NCBI GenBank assembly: GCA_030762175.1 | Contig: CM060831.1 | Location: 35,603,501 to 35,667,500, forward strand | DNA length: 64,000 nt | Reading direction: 5' to 3' | DNA from: Metallyticus violacea | Taxonomy: Eukaryota; Arthropoda; Insecta; Mantodea; Metallyticidae | Shown here: positions 1 to 10,989 of the stretch, piece after piece | Numbering within the stretch: position 1 is the first letter of the stretch | How the letters are laid out: each line of letters opens with the position of its first letter | Notes under the pieces: model-generated | What the model was told of the DNA's origin: nothing | Databases searched by the model: none | What the model saw: only the letters and a program-made list of their open reading frames with translations | Made by a program: the position numbers and the translations under genes

Positions 1-731
1 GCACATGATTGACTGTGGAACTTGTGTTCAAAGCTAGAAAAATCCGTCATTTCTAATTTTGTAAAAAACTAAAAATGAACCTCACAGCATTAATATGGAC
101 TTAATATTCTGTAAACATACTGAGGAATCACCTACAAAGTTATATTTTCAATCACATTCTGTTTTACACAAAATGTCCTTCAGCTATTGTAAATATGCAC
201 AATTGGTTCAATTTTAGTCCGTAAGACTTATTCAGCATTGTTTGGACATGTTTAGTTTAGGTTGAAAATAACAAAGCGTTTCTCAAGACAATGTTTCATT
301 TTATATTAAAAAGAAGTACTTACACTGGAACGTGTCCATACAAGACTTGTTTGGTACTGACTGAAATGGTGTAAACATTTTTATTTTTTAAGTTCCCTGT
401 AGGAATGTAAGATTTTGAGCGAACATACTTATTCGAACGGCAATTTTATGTCAAATTTATTCAAGTTTGACTGAAAATTAATACATAAATCAAGAGAATC
501 CAGTAAAATCATACGGCAAACATCATTACTCATTTTCATAAAATCACGAACGTGTCTGGTTTTTGACTCAAACTCCATCTATGTCTGGTGGACGAAGAAG
601 TGAACTGGAAGGATGGATTAAAATAAAATGCACCGTGTATTGCAAACTGATTCAAGAAAGGAATAACACGAGAATAAACTAGTGTTACTATTAATGCTAG
701 AGATAAACCTGACTTAAAGCAAGTAGTTTCC
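1..731. other. AT-rich intergenic DNA, no feature seen
   Basis: Low-complexity AT-rich sequence with stops in all frames. I see no tRNA-like boxes, terminal repeats or protein signature. Confidence 0.5.
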
Positions 732-1199
732 ATGTTTTCAAGCTCCAACATTCGAGAAGTGCAAGGCTCTTCAACTCAGCAAATAACATTTCACACACTC
801 ACTTGGGTCAGCAAAGAAGCCACTGACAGACAAACAGTAAAATTGACATTCAATAAGACTAATTTCTTGGGAAATAATGTGACGGAGTTTTGCTTGCATG
901 GAATAAGAAGTAAAGCTGATTTGTCACACTTCACCAGGAGTGAAAAGAAACCGTGGCTTGCGATGCTCCTCACATACTCTCAGAGTGAGTTCAAGAAAAG
1001 CATTTCCTCATATGAATCTCGCACTCCTTTTTCATGGCAGCTCTGCGGTGAATTCACGAAATGCACGGACCGCCACCTCGGTATCAAATCAAATAGAATA
1101 TGCAAATGCGGTACGTGTAGCGAATGTTGTTCCACTTCGCCGAACGGAGAGATGATTTTATTGATCCCAACCAATTGCGGCCTTTCATCTTATTACTGA
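732..1199 (+). other. Unassigned 155-codon open frame, probably not a gene
   Basis: An ATG-to-stop frame of 155 codons, among the longest here that is not simple repeat. It lies in a locally GC-richer patch (about 770-1330). The predicted peptide has a Cys-rich tail (CKCGTCSECC near residues 127-136) but matches no family I recognise. Overlapping frames on both strands are also open (e.g. 980-1174 minus, 1124-1405 plus), which suggests GC-linked chance openness. There is no signal peptide, membrane segment or clear intron structure. It could be an old element remnant or an exon fragment. I assign no function. Confidence 0.15.
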
Positions 1200-1493
1200 A
1201 GAATGATGTACGTGGCTGGAAAAATCGCTTGTCCGAGATGGTCTCATATATTAACGCTGACTTTAAGAAAAAGAGGCAATGCCTAGCGTCAGATAACATC
1301 CTCTGCTTCAAGACGTGGTCACACCTCGTTTTTCTGAGTGGACGGGCTTATCCACTCCTAGATCTGACGTGCTGTAAATTCTCCAGCATGAACAATGTTT
1401 CTTAAATACTGTTCCGTGCAACGCTAGTAATCCCTTTATTTCTATTTTCTATCTTCATCTATTAATTATATATAGTATAAGTGTATTTAAAAT

Positions 1494-1790
1494 TTGTGCC
1501 GTGGCCGAGTGGTTAGACCTCTCCTATCCCACCAAGGGGACTTGGGTTCACACAGAGGTTGTAGTTTGACATTTGTGCCGGATGAAGCGATACCTGGGCA
1601 GGTTTCCTCCGGGGTCTTTGGTTTCACTCCGCCATTGCCCCATCTTCATTTCATTCCCATGCCCATCTTCACCCTCAACTGGCGAAATGTAGTCTGCCGA
1701 TTTCTCCATGCGCGCATTCAAATGCACTATACTACAGCCATCTAATGTACAGTGGGAGAACTCCATTGCACACCACCAGTATATTTAAAT
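1494..1790 (+). repeat. tRNA-derived SINE (single copy in window)
   Basis: The head resembles a tRNA: an A-box-like stretch (TGGCCGAGTGGTTA, about 1502-1515) followed about 30 bases later by a B-box-like GGGTTCACAC. A non-tRNA body of about 220 bases follows, GC-richer than the flanks. It is not homologous to SINE families B, C or D. The B box departs from the usual GTTCGANNC, so the copy is degenerate. No clear target duplication was found. Confidence 0.5.
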
Positions 1791-1799
1791 CGGAATGAG

Positions 1800-2680
1800 A
1801 TAAAAAATTAACGTCTCAGCCCGGACTTCAAATATGCATCTTTGATTTAAGAGATTTGAGTACTAAAAAGTCTAGCCTATATAAATATACCAATATACTA
1901 ATATGCTCTAAATTGTACACAATTAAATTTAATTATAATGCAGTTAGAGTGCTTTCATAAGGACGTTCATTTGTGACAGAGCAGACTGCATGGCGGATGA
2001 AAACGCAGTATGACGCTGAGTCGGATGTATATTACTTCTATTTCAGGTATTGTTCTATCATGAACCTTACAATTACAACCAGCTACCCATTTCATAAAAA
2101 ATGTTTAAAATGTTCTTGTTCTACCATACATCTCACACACATTTTAAGAATGTTTGCATTCATACGAGTTATTTATCTTGTGAAGTTGCTGCAATCTTTC
2201 ATTTCCTCCTGTCTAAGCGTGTTTTTCCGATGCACTTTATTTTTCAAGTTCCACCATAAATAGTAAGGTATGGTTTCGCGCTGACCATTGTCCCTTACTA
2301 GTGGTCCTCAATTAAAGCTAACGATAGATTAGCTTATTGTGTTGTAGCAGAATCTTGTTGAAATTATGCATGTTTACATATAACCTTTAACTCATGAGGT
2401 GCATCCGGTAGTCTGCGGGACCGCTATTATCAAAAATAATGTTTTTAATGTTTTGAGCATTCTAATTAAAACAATGCATCATGTATTTCAATGAATAATT
2501 AAAGAGTATGTATATGTCCCTTTTTAATTTCATATCACTAAACATACGTTACATTATTTGACTTTTTATCACACAAAATCATATATCTATGAAGTTTTTT
2601 TTTCTTTAATAACACTGTAAAAACGAATTAATAGTGAAATATATATTTAACTCTCAAATATGTTATATATCAGTTGTAGG
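1800..2680. other. AT-rich DNA, no feature assigned
   Basis: A 96-codon frame at 1973-2263 (plus) is present but has no recognisable motif and no supporting context. The rest is AT-rich with no repeat boundary that I can define. Confidence 0.4.
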
Positions 2681-2689
2681 TATGATACA

Positions 2690-3110
2690 AATCCGCAGGG
2701 TTCCTGCATCAGCATGACGGTCTATATCTTTAGCTCCAGCATGAAGCCCTGGAGGCTGCAGGACGATATTACGCCTCGAAGTGCATGAAAATCGACTTTG
2801 AGCAGGTACTTTAAACCATTTGAAACGCTATTTACCTAGTAGTATTGTCTCTGCAGAGCGAACACAGACTCTTCATAGTCAGAACAAGCAGATTCGTCCA
2901 CATCATTAATGTCCTGGAGTTCTTATTTAGGCTCTTGTTCATGATCATTAGCGATTGCAAATTCGTCGTCTATTCCTCCAGCCACTAAGTGACAGCTTCA
3001 TCAAACTTAGGTATTTCACGACGCGTGATCTAAACAAATTCTAGGAGAGCGAAAAGGTCAGTCATTGTTGGGTATGTGAGTTAAGGATTTGTCCGATAAT
3101 AATTCTTCCA
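2690..3110 (-). pseudogene. piggyBac-like transposase N-terminal remnant
   Basis: Read on the minus strand, a frame with a few stops gives an acidic stretch (IDDEFAIANDHEQEP, then NDVDESACSDYEES). A +1 shift then gives KWFKVPAQSRFSCTSRRNIV and PPGLHAGAKD. This order, an acidic N-terminus, then a K-W-x-x-x-P segment, then R-x-x-N-I-V and P-G-x-x-x-x-A-K-D, matches the N-terminal part of piggyBac-family transposases. The DDD catalytic core is not visible in adjoining sequence, so this is a decayed 5' fragment. No flanking TTAA-bounded inverted repeats were identified. The assignment rests on motif order in two frames and needs a profile search. Confidence 0.5.
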
Positions 3111-3119
3111 ACAATGGCG

Positions 3120-3945
3120 TGATTGTTTTATCTGTATATATTTGCACATTTACGTTATTTTCATAAAATTTAGGTGGTAAACAATCACAGCCGTTCATAC
3201 ATCATGCAATGGCGTTTCGTGTACAAGATTGGATTAGATCTGCACTCTGTTGTTCAGCGAGGTTACAGTGTTATTTAAATGGAACTATCTTATTGCGTTT
3301 AAAAAAAAAAAGTGTATGTGGGGATAGCAAATGTCATTCCTAACATTATCCAAAATCCAGTTACAGAAATGTACTATACTTATTAATTTACGTGCTGTAA
3401 CTCCTGAACAACAATTATCTTACACGGTTTTAGTTTTAAAAGTTGGGTGTCATTGCAAGTTCCTCTTTCCTGTGCAAGCCTTTGCAGAAAAGTCTATGGA
3501 CTTCATTTTAACCGTTTTCTGATTTCGTAAAGTTTCTCCTTGGTAAGCACACGGCGGTTTGCTTTCGATTTCTTAATGGGAGCAGAATCCGTTTCCCTAA
3601 GTCTATTTACAGATAACAAACAAAATATCTGTGAGGTGTAGAAACACCGGGGAATTTTCCTACATACGTATATCCATCTCACTTTTCTGCAAGAGTTTCA
3701 CGTACAAATCATACATTAATAGTCTGTATTTTAAAGGATATTAGCGTTTTGCTATAATAACAGCACTAAACACAAAAATAACACTCTTTCAATACTTGTC
3801 ACCTTAGGAACGTACAAACAGCACGACGAAAACGCTTCAAATGCTTTAAGCAGGGACAGTAAAGGCCAGAGGAACCGGTAAGCAACACGTGCTTCTCCGC
3901 CATAGCTACCCACATTCGAGCAAATAAACATTCAATTGAAGGTTT
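3120..3945. other. AT-rich DNA, no feature seen
   Basis: No recognisable coding remnant. A 63-codon frame at 3331-3522 (plus) has no family features. Confidence 0.4.
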
Positions 3946-3951
3946 TTGCAC

Positions 3952-4070
3952 GATAACTCAATGATTAAGATATCAGTCATAAATCAAATGTGAATGGTTT
4001 GAATTCCGGCCGTTATCTACAATTTTTCCCTTACAATTTGAAACGGTTTTATGTGAAAATGACACTTAAA
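3952..4070 (+). repeat. tRNA-like SINE head fragment
   Basis: An A-box-like TAACTCAATGATTAAGAT is followed by a B-box-like GGTTTGAATTCC at tRNA-like spacing (about 3954-4006). There is only a short degraded body. It is similar in design to the other SINE heads here but not clearly the same family. Confidence 0.3.
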
Positions 4071-4573
4071 CATAATATGTATATAATAACTAATTCTGAC
4101 AAATTTTTATACCAATAAAACGTAAAAATGTATTAGTAATACGGTTTTCCCTCTCTTTACAGTTTAATAGGGTTAAGCGAAGACTGTTGAATAGTTATCT
4201 TTATATTTACTGCAATTCCATTAAAATTATTGAAAAGTTTATCACATTTAAACAATTTATAATAAAATAATTATTATTCAAATAGGCAAGCCAAAAATAC
4301 ACCCTCGTTGTTGTCGTCATAGTTTCCCGGCACGCACTTTCGACAAAGGCAGACGGGTGCATCAGCCCCAGATTTTCCAGAACCATCAAAGAATGCTATG
4401 AAAGTTGATGTTTCCTTAACAACTTAATTGGTGATAAAACAATTTTCTGTACTTGTTTATAAAAAAATATATGAAAAATATAGAATCACATTTCAGAATA
4501 CAATTTTCTCCTATTAAGGCGGATATATCATCACCGCTTTTAAGTAAGTGAAATACAGCATTATCCCTCTCAC

Positions 4574-4815
4574 ACCACCACGAGTGGGCGAGGTCGTTAT
4601 GACACAGACTTGTGAGAAGATATGGAGTTCGATCCCTACCAGGACCATCTTCCCTAATTAAGGTTTTTTTCTCAGTTTTTTCTCAATTCTCATAAATGGC
4701 AAATGCCGGGAATGTAACCTTAACTTAGACCATAAACGCTTCCATCCTTTCCAATTTGTAATGTCATTCATGTACCACTCCCTCTGACGCCTCAGCAGTA
4801 TAAACAATAAATGCC
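4574..4815 (+). repeat. SINE-C copy (tRNA-derived), degraded
   Basis: It shares the full SINE-C layout: a tRNA-like head with GGGCGAGGTCGTT and the B box GTTCGATCCC, then the CCAGGACC...CTTCCCT segment, the GGCAAATGCCGGG core and the GACGCCTCAGCAGTA 3' region. It is more diverged than the copies at 5.3, 19.5 and 37.7 kb. No target duplication could be defined. Confidence 0.75.
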
Positions 4816-4956
4816 TTTCTCTTACTCAGGAACTAAAATGACGTAATATTGTGTCATCATGTTTTGTTACTTATTATTAATATTAATGCTTTATGCGTTT
4901 TATATATTTTTGCAGTAACATTATTGTTGTAATTCTTGTGAAAGAATGTTTTACAA

Positions 4957-5141
4957 CAGGGGTGGCTTCGATGAGTCAAATTTGAGTTACACTATGCCTG
5001 CAAAGCACAGTAGCAAAGGATCGAAGTGCGTTATCGATCGATTACATAATGTTGTCATGACACTCGATTGCTGTACGCCACTTAAAAATCAAACGATGCG
5101 GGTTGCTAACTTCTAGTTTGACTCGGCGTTTGCCACCCGTG
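4957..5141. mobile_element. hAT-like MITE, 185 bp
   Basis: The ends form imperfect inverted repeats: the left end CAGGGGTGGCTTCGATGAGT pairs with a right end that, reversed and complemented, reads CACGGGTGGCAAACGCCGAG, both followed by TCAAA. The flanking octamers are TTTTACAA (4949-4956) and CATTACAA (5142-5149), 6 of 8 identical. An 8-bp target duplication plus CAGGGGTGGC-type ends fits a non-autonomous hAT element. There is no coding capacity. The superfamily call is inferred from terminus style and duplication length. Confidence 0.55.
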
Positions 5142-5293
5142 CATTACAATAAAAAGTAATGTTGAAATAAATTACTTGTTTTGCATATATATTTAGTTTT
5201 ATAATCTAATGATGAACAACTATAAAATATATAGAAAGAAAATTTAGGATTTTTAACTTAGGAGTTAAAATCTAGGGTGTCCGTGCAGCAAGA

Positions 5294-5571
5294 ATGAACA
5301 GTGTTTAACGCCGTTTTTGCTACAGAGGCACCACAGACGATGGACACTGGTGACACATGAAATGAAATGATATATTGGGAAAGGATTTATTTTTTAGGGA
5401 AGGAATCGTTCCAGGCCTAAGTTTAGGTACCTCTCCGGCATTTGCCATTTATGAGGACTGAGGAAACCCTGGAAAAAACCTCAGTCAGGGAGGACGGTCC
5501 TGGCGGGATTCGAACCCTAGACCTCCCGCTCAAGATTCCGCGATTTAACGACCTCAGCTACCCATGGCGGT
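5294..5571 (-). repeat. SINE-C copy with exact 14-bp target duplication
   Basis: A complete minus-strand SINE-C. The tRNA-like head lies at the right (B box GGGATTCGAACCC on the shown strand near 5506-5518) and the 3' end (AGTGTTTAACGCC) at the left. It is flanked by the identical TCCGTGCAGCAAGA at 5280-5293 and 5572-5585. The perfect duplication and full length indicate a comparatively recent retroposition by LINE machinery. Confidence 0.85.
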
Positions 5572-5589
5572 TCCGTGCAGCAAGATATC

Positions 5590-6000
5590 ATTAAAGGGAG
5601 CCCGAGGTGAAGAGACGTTTGATAATCTGTGCTGTATACAATGCCGCATATCGCTACTCTCACGATGTATCGAAAAAAAAACAGTGAAATGAATTGTCTT
5701 TCTCATCTTATCTCAGCCCTTTTCTCGATCTTTTTAAATGTTCTTTACTTAGATAGTTGAAAGAGTTTTTAGGAATGATAAAACTTACTAGCGATGGGTC
5801 ATACCAATAAAGTTTTAAAGACATAATTTTTAGTGATAAAATTTAACTTTACAATATTTTGGCAGTTTAATGCGAAACATACACGTGGTACTGGTTTCAC
5901 TGTTATTACTTCCGGTTCATGCATATGAGAGGTGTGCAAATTGAGACATTCGGTTCCATCTGCAGAAAAACAAAGGTGACAAGCGACGAACAATGTTGCT
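5590..6000. other. Unassigned AT-rich DNA
   Basis: No recognised element between the SINE-C copy and the mariner remnant. Small frames on both strands lack motifs. Confidence 0.35.
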
Positions 6001-6009
6001 CAGAAACTC

Positions 6010-6466
6010 TGCTTTTATCTCAACAAATCTTCATCTAATTTGTATGATGCTACAGGGGGGGCTATGGAGAATTTTCTTCCCTATATTTCAGCTCAAAAAT
6101 GGTTTAAAATGTTTAAGAGGGAGAACGATACATTTCAAAGGAAGCCAGATCCGGATCTCCACGTTGTTCTCTAACGAAGAAAACATAACCACGCTACTGT
6201 GGATCTTCGTATATCATTAAGAACTTTTCTTTCAGAAATTCTGAACATTTTACTTGGTGTCACCCACACGCTGATTACTTAAAAATTAACATGTGACCTT
6301 GTGCACGGTGGGTTCCATGAACAAAAGGACGTTCGCGTGCAGGTTTGCATGCAGTTGAAGATGATGTTACAGGAAGGCAACATTTTTTTTCAAAGGTAAT
6401 CGCTACATCATTTCTATCCTGAGAGCAAACAGCAAAGCTGTGTGTGCAAATGTCCTTCATTACCGA

Positions 6467-6515
<49 letters not shown>

Positions 6516-6985
6516 ATGTGTTTGGTTCTGCTCAGAAAGTTACTATCATTTCATTTTGCGATATTCAAAGAAGGGGTTACCAGCTTGTCGTGTCTGCATA
6601 CACAACTGTAACTAGAGAAATACATATATCACAAGCACAAGCTGGATACTACAGCATGATAATGCACGGCCGCATATCGCACATGTTGTAACTGAATATC
6701 CACAAAAATTCATGAGCGAGTCCTCCATCCTCCCTACAGTGCAGATTTAGCCCCATGTGACTTTTTTCTTTTCCCCAAATTGAGGAAACACCTTCGTGGG
6801 AAGCATTTTCCAGCACTAGAAGGAGTGGCAACGGCTGCGGAGGCAATTCTGAAGGACCTTTAAAAAGGGTTTGCAGCATGTCTTTGAAGACTGGCAGAAA
6901 TTCTGGTAAAGTGCAGTGCATCCAACGGGGTCTATTTTGTGAAAGCTGATAATGGAAGTGGAATCCCTATGAACACTTCAACACT
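6010..6985 (+). pseudogene. mariner transposase remnant with internal A46 tract
   Basis: Pieces of a mariner transposase occur in order. A helix-turn-helix linker region gives AQKWFKMFKRENDTFQRKPD (about 6093-6155). EQKDVRVQVCMQLKMMLQEG and HFYPESKQQS follow (about 6318-6440). After the poly-A, KVTIISFCDIQRRGYQLVV corresponds to the segment around the second strand of the core. HDNARPHIAH (about 6656-6685) carries the second catalytic Asp, and SADLAPCDFFLFPKLRKHL (about 6736-6792) the third, the DD34D arrangement. SNGVYFVKADNGSGIP closes the protein near 6960. There is a frameshift between the last two Asp motifs and further stops later, so it is non-functional. The A46 run (6469-6514) sits where relatives have a Pro-Lys-Lys linker. 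No terminal repeats were found. Confidence 0.8.
6469..6514 (+). repeat. A46 homopolymer inside the mariner remnant
   Basis: Forty-six consecutive A residues. The mariner reading frame can be followed up to it (ESKQQS...) and beyond it (...KVTIISFCDI), so the tract looks like expansion of a short Lys-codon run. A retroposon tail is the alternative, but no retroposon body is visible next to it. Confidence 0.9.
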
Positions 6986-7038
6986 AATTTCAATCACATC
7001 AGAGGACGTAATTCATTCTTGAACAATTCCAAGAATGC

Positions 7039-7087
7039 AACCCCTGGTCGACTAAACCAGGCGACCTTTTGGTTTAGTCCAGGGGTT
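7039..7087. repeat. Near-perfect 18-bp hairpin
   Basis: AACCCCTGG-(tcg)-ACTAAACCA at 7039-7059 pairs completely with TGGTTTAGTCCAGGGGTT at 7070-7087. The only irregularity is the 3-base bulge, and the loop is 10 bases. It lies just past the mariner C-terminus. It could be a fold-back MITE relic or joined ends of a small transposon. A Rho-independent terminator is not expected in an insect. Confidence 0.8.
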
Positions 7088-7089
7088 TT

Positions 7090-9165
7090 CTATGGCCAAT
7101 CATCTAAATTATGAAACTGGGTATAGGTATGTTGTTAAAAAATTTGAACCATTCTTTATAGAACAACCCTCTCTATTGTTGTGGAAAAGTGTTGCGTCTG
7201 CAGTCAAAAGAAAATTCTTTACGTGGATTGCAAATAAAGGGGATGACAATGGTAAGCTGATTATACTGTTAGTGTCGTTTCCCTTAAGGTGTATACATAC
7301 CCACACTTCAATCGCCCATAATGAAATGCAGCTATGATAAACTGGGTTGTAAAGCACGTAATTGTAGGACTGCCAATTGGCCATTCCAACTATGAAGTCC
7401 AGTTATCCAGCCAGCCAGCGCTGTACATCATCGCGTTACGTATGCTGACGTTTGCCAAGGAGCGCTTCGCTGCCCAGATAATAACGAACGCGTTATCTTC
7501 ACGGCTACTGCGAAATGTTGCAACGAGTATGGCTATCAGCATTAAAAATGGAATTTGCCTTACTAAGTTCAAAGAGCGAGTTCATTATGCGCGGTTCTTA
7601 TATCAATGAAAATCTGAGTGCTTTATGATCTTTTGAATACATTTTTTTTTACCCAAAATATGCATATAAGTAAATTTCTATTATAATTGGATTCAGCAAA
7701 GTTTACTTAATTTATTAAAAATAAAAAATTACAAAAACTGTGTTATTCTTGTACGTTAAGGGCAAATTATATATACAAACATATAAAATTATGTAAGATC
7801 GGTACATATAAAGTAATGCAAACGAAAATTTCTGAGCAACGTATAATTATATAACAAATATAATTCAAATAATATAAACTGTATTTAATTGTAAACTATA
7901 ATACTTACGTACCTAACAGTTAAACTTTTTTTAAATAATTATATTTTATACTTTCAAAATATCTATTACGTCAAATAGCTTAACGTCAAGTTACGGTAAT
8001 TTTTAATAAATCATAATTTAATAAATCCCTTAAGTTTATAGCAAATAAATCTTACAACACAACTATTATGTCAATAATAACATGAAATACAATTAGTTAT
8101 CTAAAGTTCATTTTTTACTCTAACCGTCTTTAAAATGGTATAGCAGCTTGTTAAAAATATTACCTGTATACGAGGGTTGTAAAAATAGCAGCACATTGCA
8201 GCAACTTCAATAAATGAATGTAGCTCTAACCTAAGAGGCTACTATTTAACAAACCAGATCAATTTTGAACATATTTAATTTGGCATTCTGTTGTTAATTC
8301 CAATGTAATATATTTGCTTTTGACAAAGAGCTAAAACGATAACCCCCAGTATTTGGTCTAGGTAAAGCAATTTGCCTTTTAAACGGAGGAAGAAACATTT
8401 CAAAATTTAAATTTTATTTGTTCCAACTATTTAAAACATCATGCAAATATAAGCACAGCGAAACACCATAAATAAATTTCCCGATACATGATAAATAAAC
8501 TATAGGCAAATTAAAAAAATAACAGAAAGTATAAGTATAGATAATGATACAGACTTGGGGTGGGAATTCCCCTAAAAATTCAATTTGACGAAAAAAAAAG
8601 TTTTCACCACTGAATGTCTTAAGAAACAAATAAAAATGTTGTAGCTAATACTTGTGAAACCTTTACGATTGTAACATACATAATCCTTCCAAATATTTAA
8701 TATTCAAATAATAAATGAATTATCTATAACGTGTTCAATGGATGGAAAATTGCATTTGGCACGAGTTTAAAAATGTTAGACAATCGCAGGCAGGAGGCGT
8801 CAATGACGAACAATTATTCAATCATAATTCGAATACTGCAATGTCGACTTATGTCTGATGAAGTCACTGCCAAAACGAGTTACCTTCCGCGAGATTTCAG
8901 AAGTAAATCTGGATAGAAGCGAAAAGCAAGAAGTTTATAACAGGTGAAGGATGACGTCACAGTCAACAAGATCGATACTTGTTACCAAGATGCTCTTAAG
9001 ACCAATAGGTTTTATAAACTATTGAACGTATCAAGGAAAGGGGAAGAGGGAAAGGAAAGGAAATGTCAAATTGGTAGATAGGAACAGATGGCAAATATCA
9101 GTACATCTATATTTAAGAAATCTTATTCCAAAATCAGATATTATTACAGCCCTTCAGTACAATCC
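7090..9165. other. Unassigned DNA, GC-richer to 7.6 kb then AT-rich
   Basis: Between 7090 and 7620 the composition is more balanced and both strands carry 60-91-codon frames, but none shows a recognised motif. It may be an old transposon that I cannot place. From 7620 to 9165 the sequence is very AT-rich with no feature. Confidence 0.35.
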
Positions 9166-9169
9166 CATG

Positions 9170-9570
9170 TCATATTCATCACTCATTATCACACTTCTGG
9201 AAGGCGTTGATTACCAGTGGCAGTATTCTTTCTATTGATGCCAGCGAACGCATGAAGGCTTTCCTCTGAGTGGTTTATTTAATTTGGGGAAGAGATTGAA
9301 ATCGCAGATGTTTATATCTATTTAATATGGAGTATTTTTCATCACCTCCAATTCCCAACGTACCAGTAAATCCCTCACAGTTGTGGCATTGTAGCACGGA
9401 GTGTTTTCATGCAAGACAATAAGCGTACAGGTTAGAAAACGTCGTTTTTACGCAAAGTAGGACAAACATTATGTTTCAGATACTTGTGGTATGCGTCAAT
9501 AAAAGCATGGCCTGTGAAACACATTTGAGGCATCATATACCAATATCAGTAACACTTTCATATTCCCGGT
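9170..9570 (-). pseudogene. mariner transposase C-terminal remnant
   Basis: On the minus strand VLLILVYDASNVFH (about 9513-9555) matches the segment where mariners have V-x-x-x-F-F/W-D-x-x-G-V. It is followed by HENTPCYNATTVRDLL (about 9360-9412), where the catalytic Asp of H-D-N-A-P is Glu, and by ICDFNLFPKLNKPLRGK (about 9250-9320), which carries the third Asp. Spacing fits DD34D. Stops occur between blocks, and the N-terminal helix-turn-helix is absent or too decayed to see. It is a dead fragment, unrelated in orientation to the mariner at 6-7 kb. Confidence 0.7.
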
Positions 9571-9579
9571 TTTAAGTAG

Positions 9580-10290
9580 GTGCATTAGGTCTCTGTTACC
9601 TTTACCAATACTAGCAATGGCGGTGCTCTCATTTGTTTCTGTGCAATAACGCGAATCCGTTGCCACTGTTTTTAACCCTCGTAAGATAAGAGCATTTAAA
9701 AAATATGATTTCAAGGTATATTGTTCCCCAGGTAAAAGGAACGTATGAATGACTTTCAAGACAGTTGCTTGAATTTATTCTCAAAATGGAAGTATAATTT
9801 CCAAAACTGCAGTATTAACCAACCACTACATTGCATTTTAAGGTTGCATATGGTAACACAGGACAAAACAAATATGCCGCCTAGCTTACAGTGGAGCACA
9901 AATTTCTCTTTCATGCTCATGCTAATGTGAAATTTATATAGCTTATTTTTCCAGTTGTCATTCACATCTGCCATATGGCAAGAATTTGTTGGACATATTG
10001 CGATACATTGAATACAGAGATAATTTATCTAAAAGCATGAAACAGCTAAAATATTGGTATGGGAAAAGATGTATTTTATTGAAAGGAAGTAGCCAGTGAA
10101 TTAGTAACGGCAAATTAATCACTGTATCTCAAGTTTTCTCGATGTATAAGCTTTTACCTGTAGTGAACACTTAAGACGGTCGATAGTATTCATACAAACA
10201 AGAAGCAGAAGAGTAGCGGTTGGGAACCAAAAACTGCAATATCAGGAAAAGATCAGCTAAAAAGCTTTTGAGTGGAGCAGAGGAGGAGGA
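9580..10290. other. Unassigned AT-rich DNA
   Basis: No element recognised. Open frames of 60-87 codons on both strands show no motifs. Confidence 0.35.
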
Positions 10291-10294
10291 CATA

Positions 10295-10520
10295 ATGTTT
10301 CATTTATTTATTTTAATTTAACGTCTTTAACGTTTGTGGTCAATGAATGAGTGACCTAATGAATTAGTGAAAGCGTAAAAAAGTTCAAGGGCCTAAAGCG
10401 TTAAAGCTATTGTCATGTTCATTCTAAAACTGAGGAAGCTAGGAATCAATTGAAATTCGAACTCGGATCCACATTGTGAGAGACTTGCACTTAACTGCTA
10501 AAGCACGGCGATGGCTTTCA
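10295..10520 (-). repeat. tRNA-derived SINE, degraded
   Basis: On the minus strand an A-box-like TTTAGCAGTTAAGTGC is followed by B-box-like GAGTTCGAATTTC (about 10460-10512 on the shown strand), then a body ending in a T/A-rich tail near 10295-10320. It belongs to none of families B, C or D. Confidence 0.4.
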
Positions 10521-10989
10521 CAGCCTTTAATGTGAGGTTTGAGGAAAATATATTGCACATTTCTGACTTCTTAATACACACCTTTCAAATGTTCCCTTTC
10601 CTCAACCATCGCCTGAATATGGCGGTGTGTGTGTGAGAGAGAAAGAAGTAATACAGAGATTCAGAGAATGAATGGTGGACTTCATGAGGTTACTGTAAAA
10701 TATATATTACGTGTAATGAATTTAAAATGCTTGTAATTATTTCATTAACTAAAAAGATTGAGCCAAAGTGTTGCCGTCGTCGTCATAATAAACTAATTGT
10801 AATTATTATATGCCGAAATAAGTGTAATGAAAAATAAAATAGTTTCCGTACGAAAAACAATCAGTCTGCATACAAACAATCAAAATATAACTATTCTGTG
10901 TGTTTTTTTAAGATGTTTTACCGTACAAATAAAAGTTATGGCTGACACACAACTCTGCGAATCTGGTAGAATGTCGACTCAGACGAGAG

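Noticed and set aside
6275..6517. Poly-Phe frame on the minus strand
   Set aside because: Translation of the A46 homopolymer on the opposite strand of a mariner remnant.
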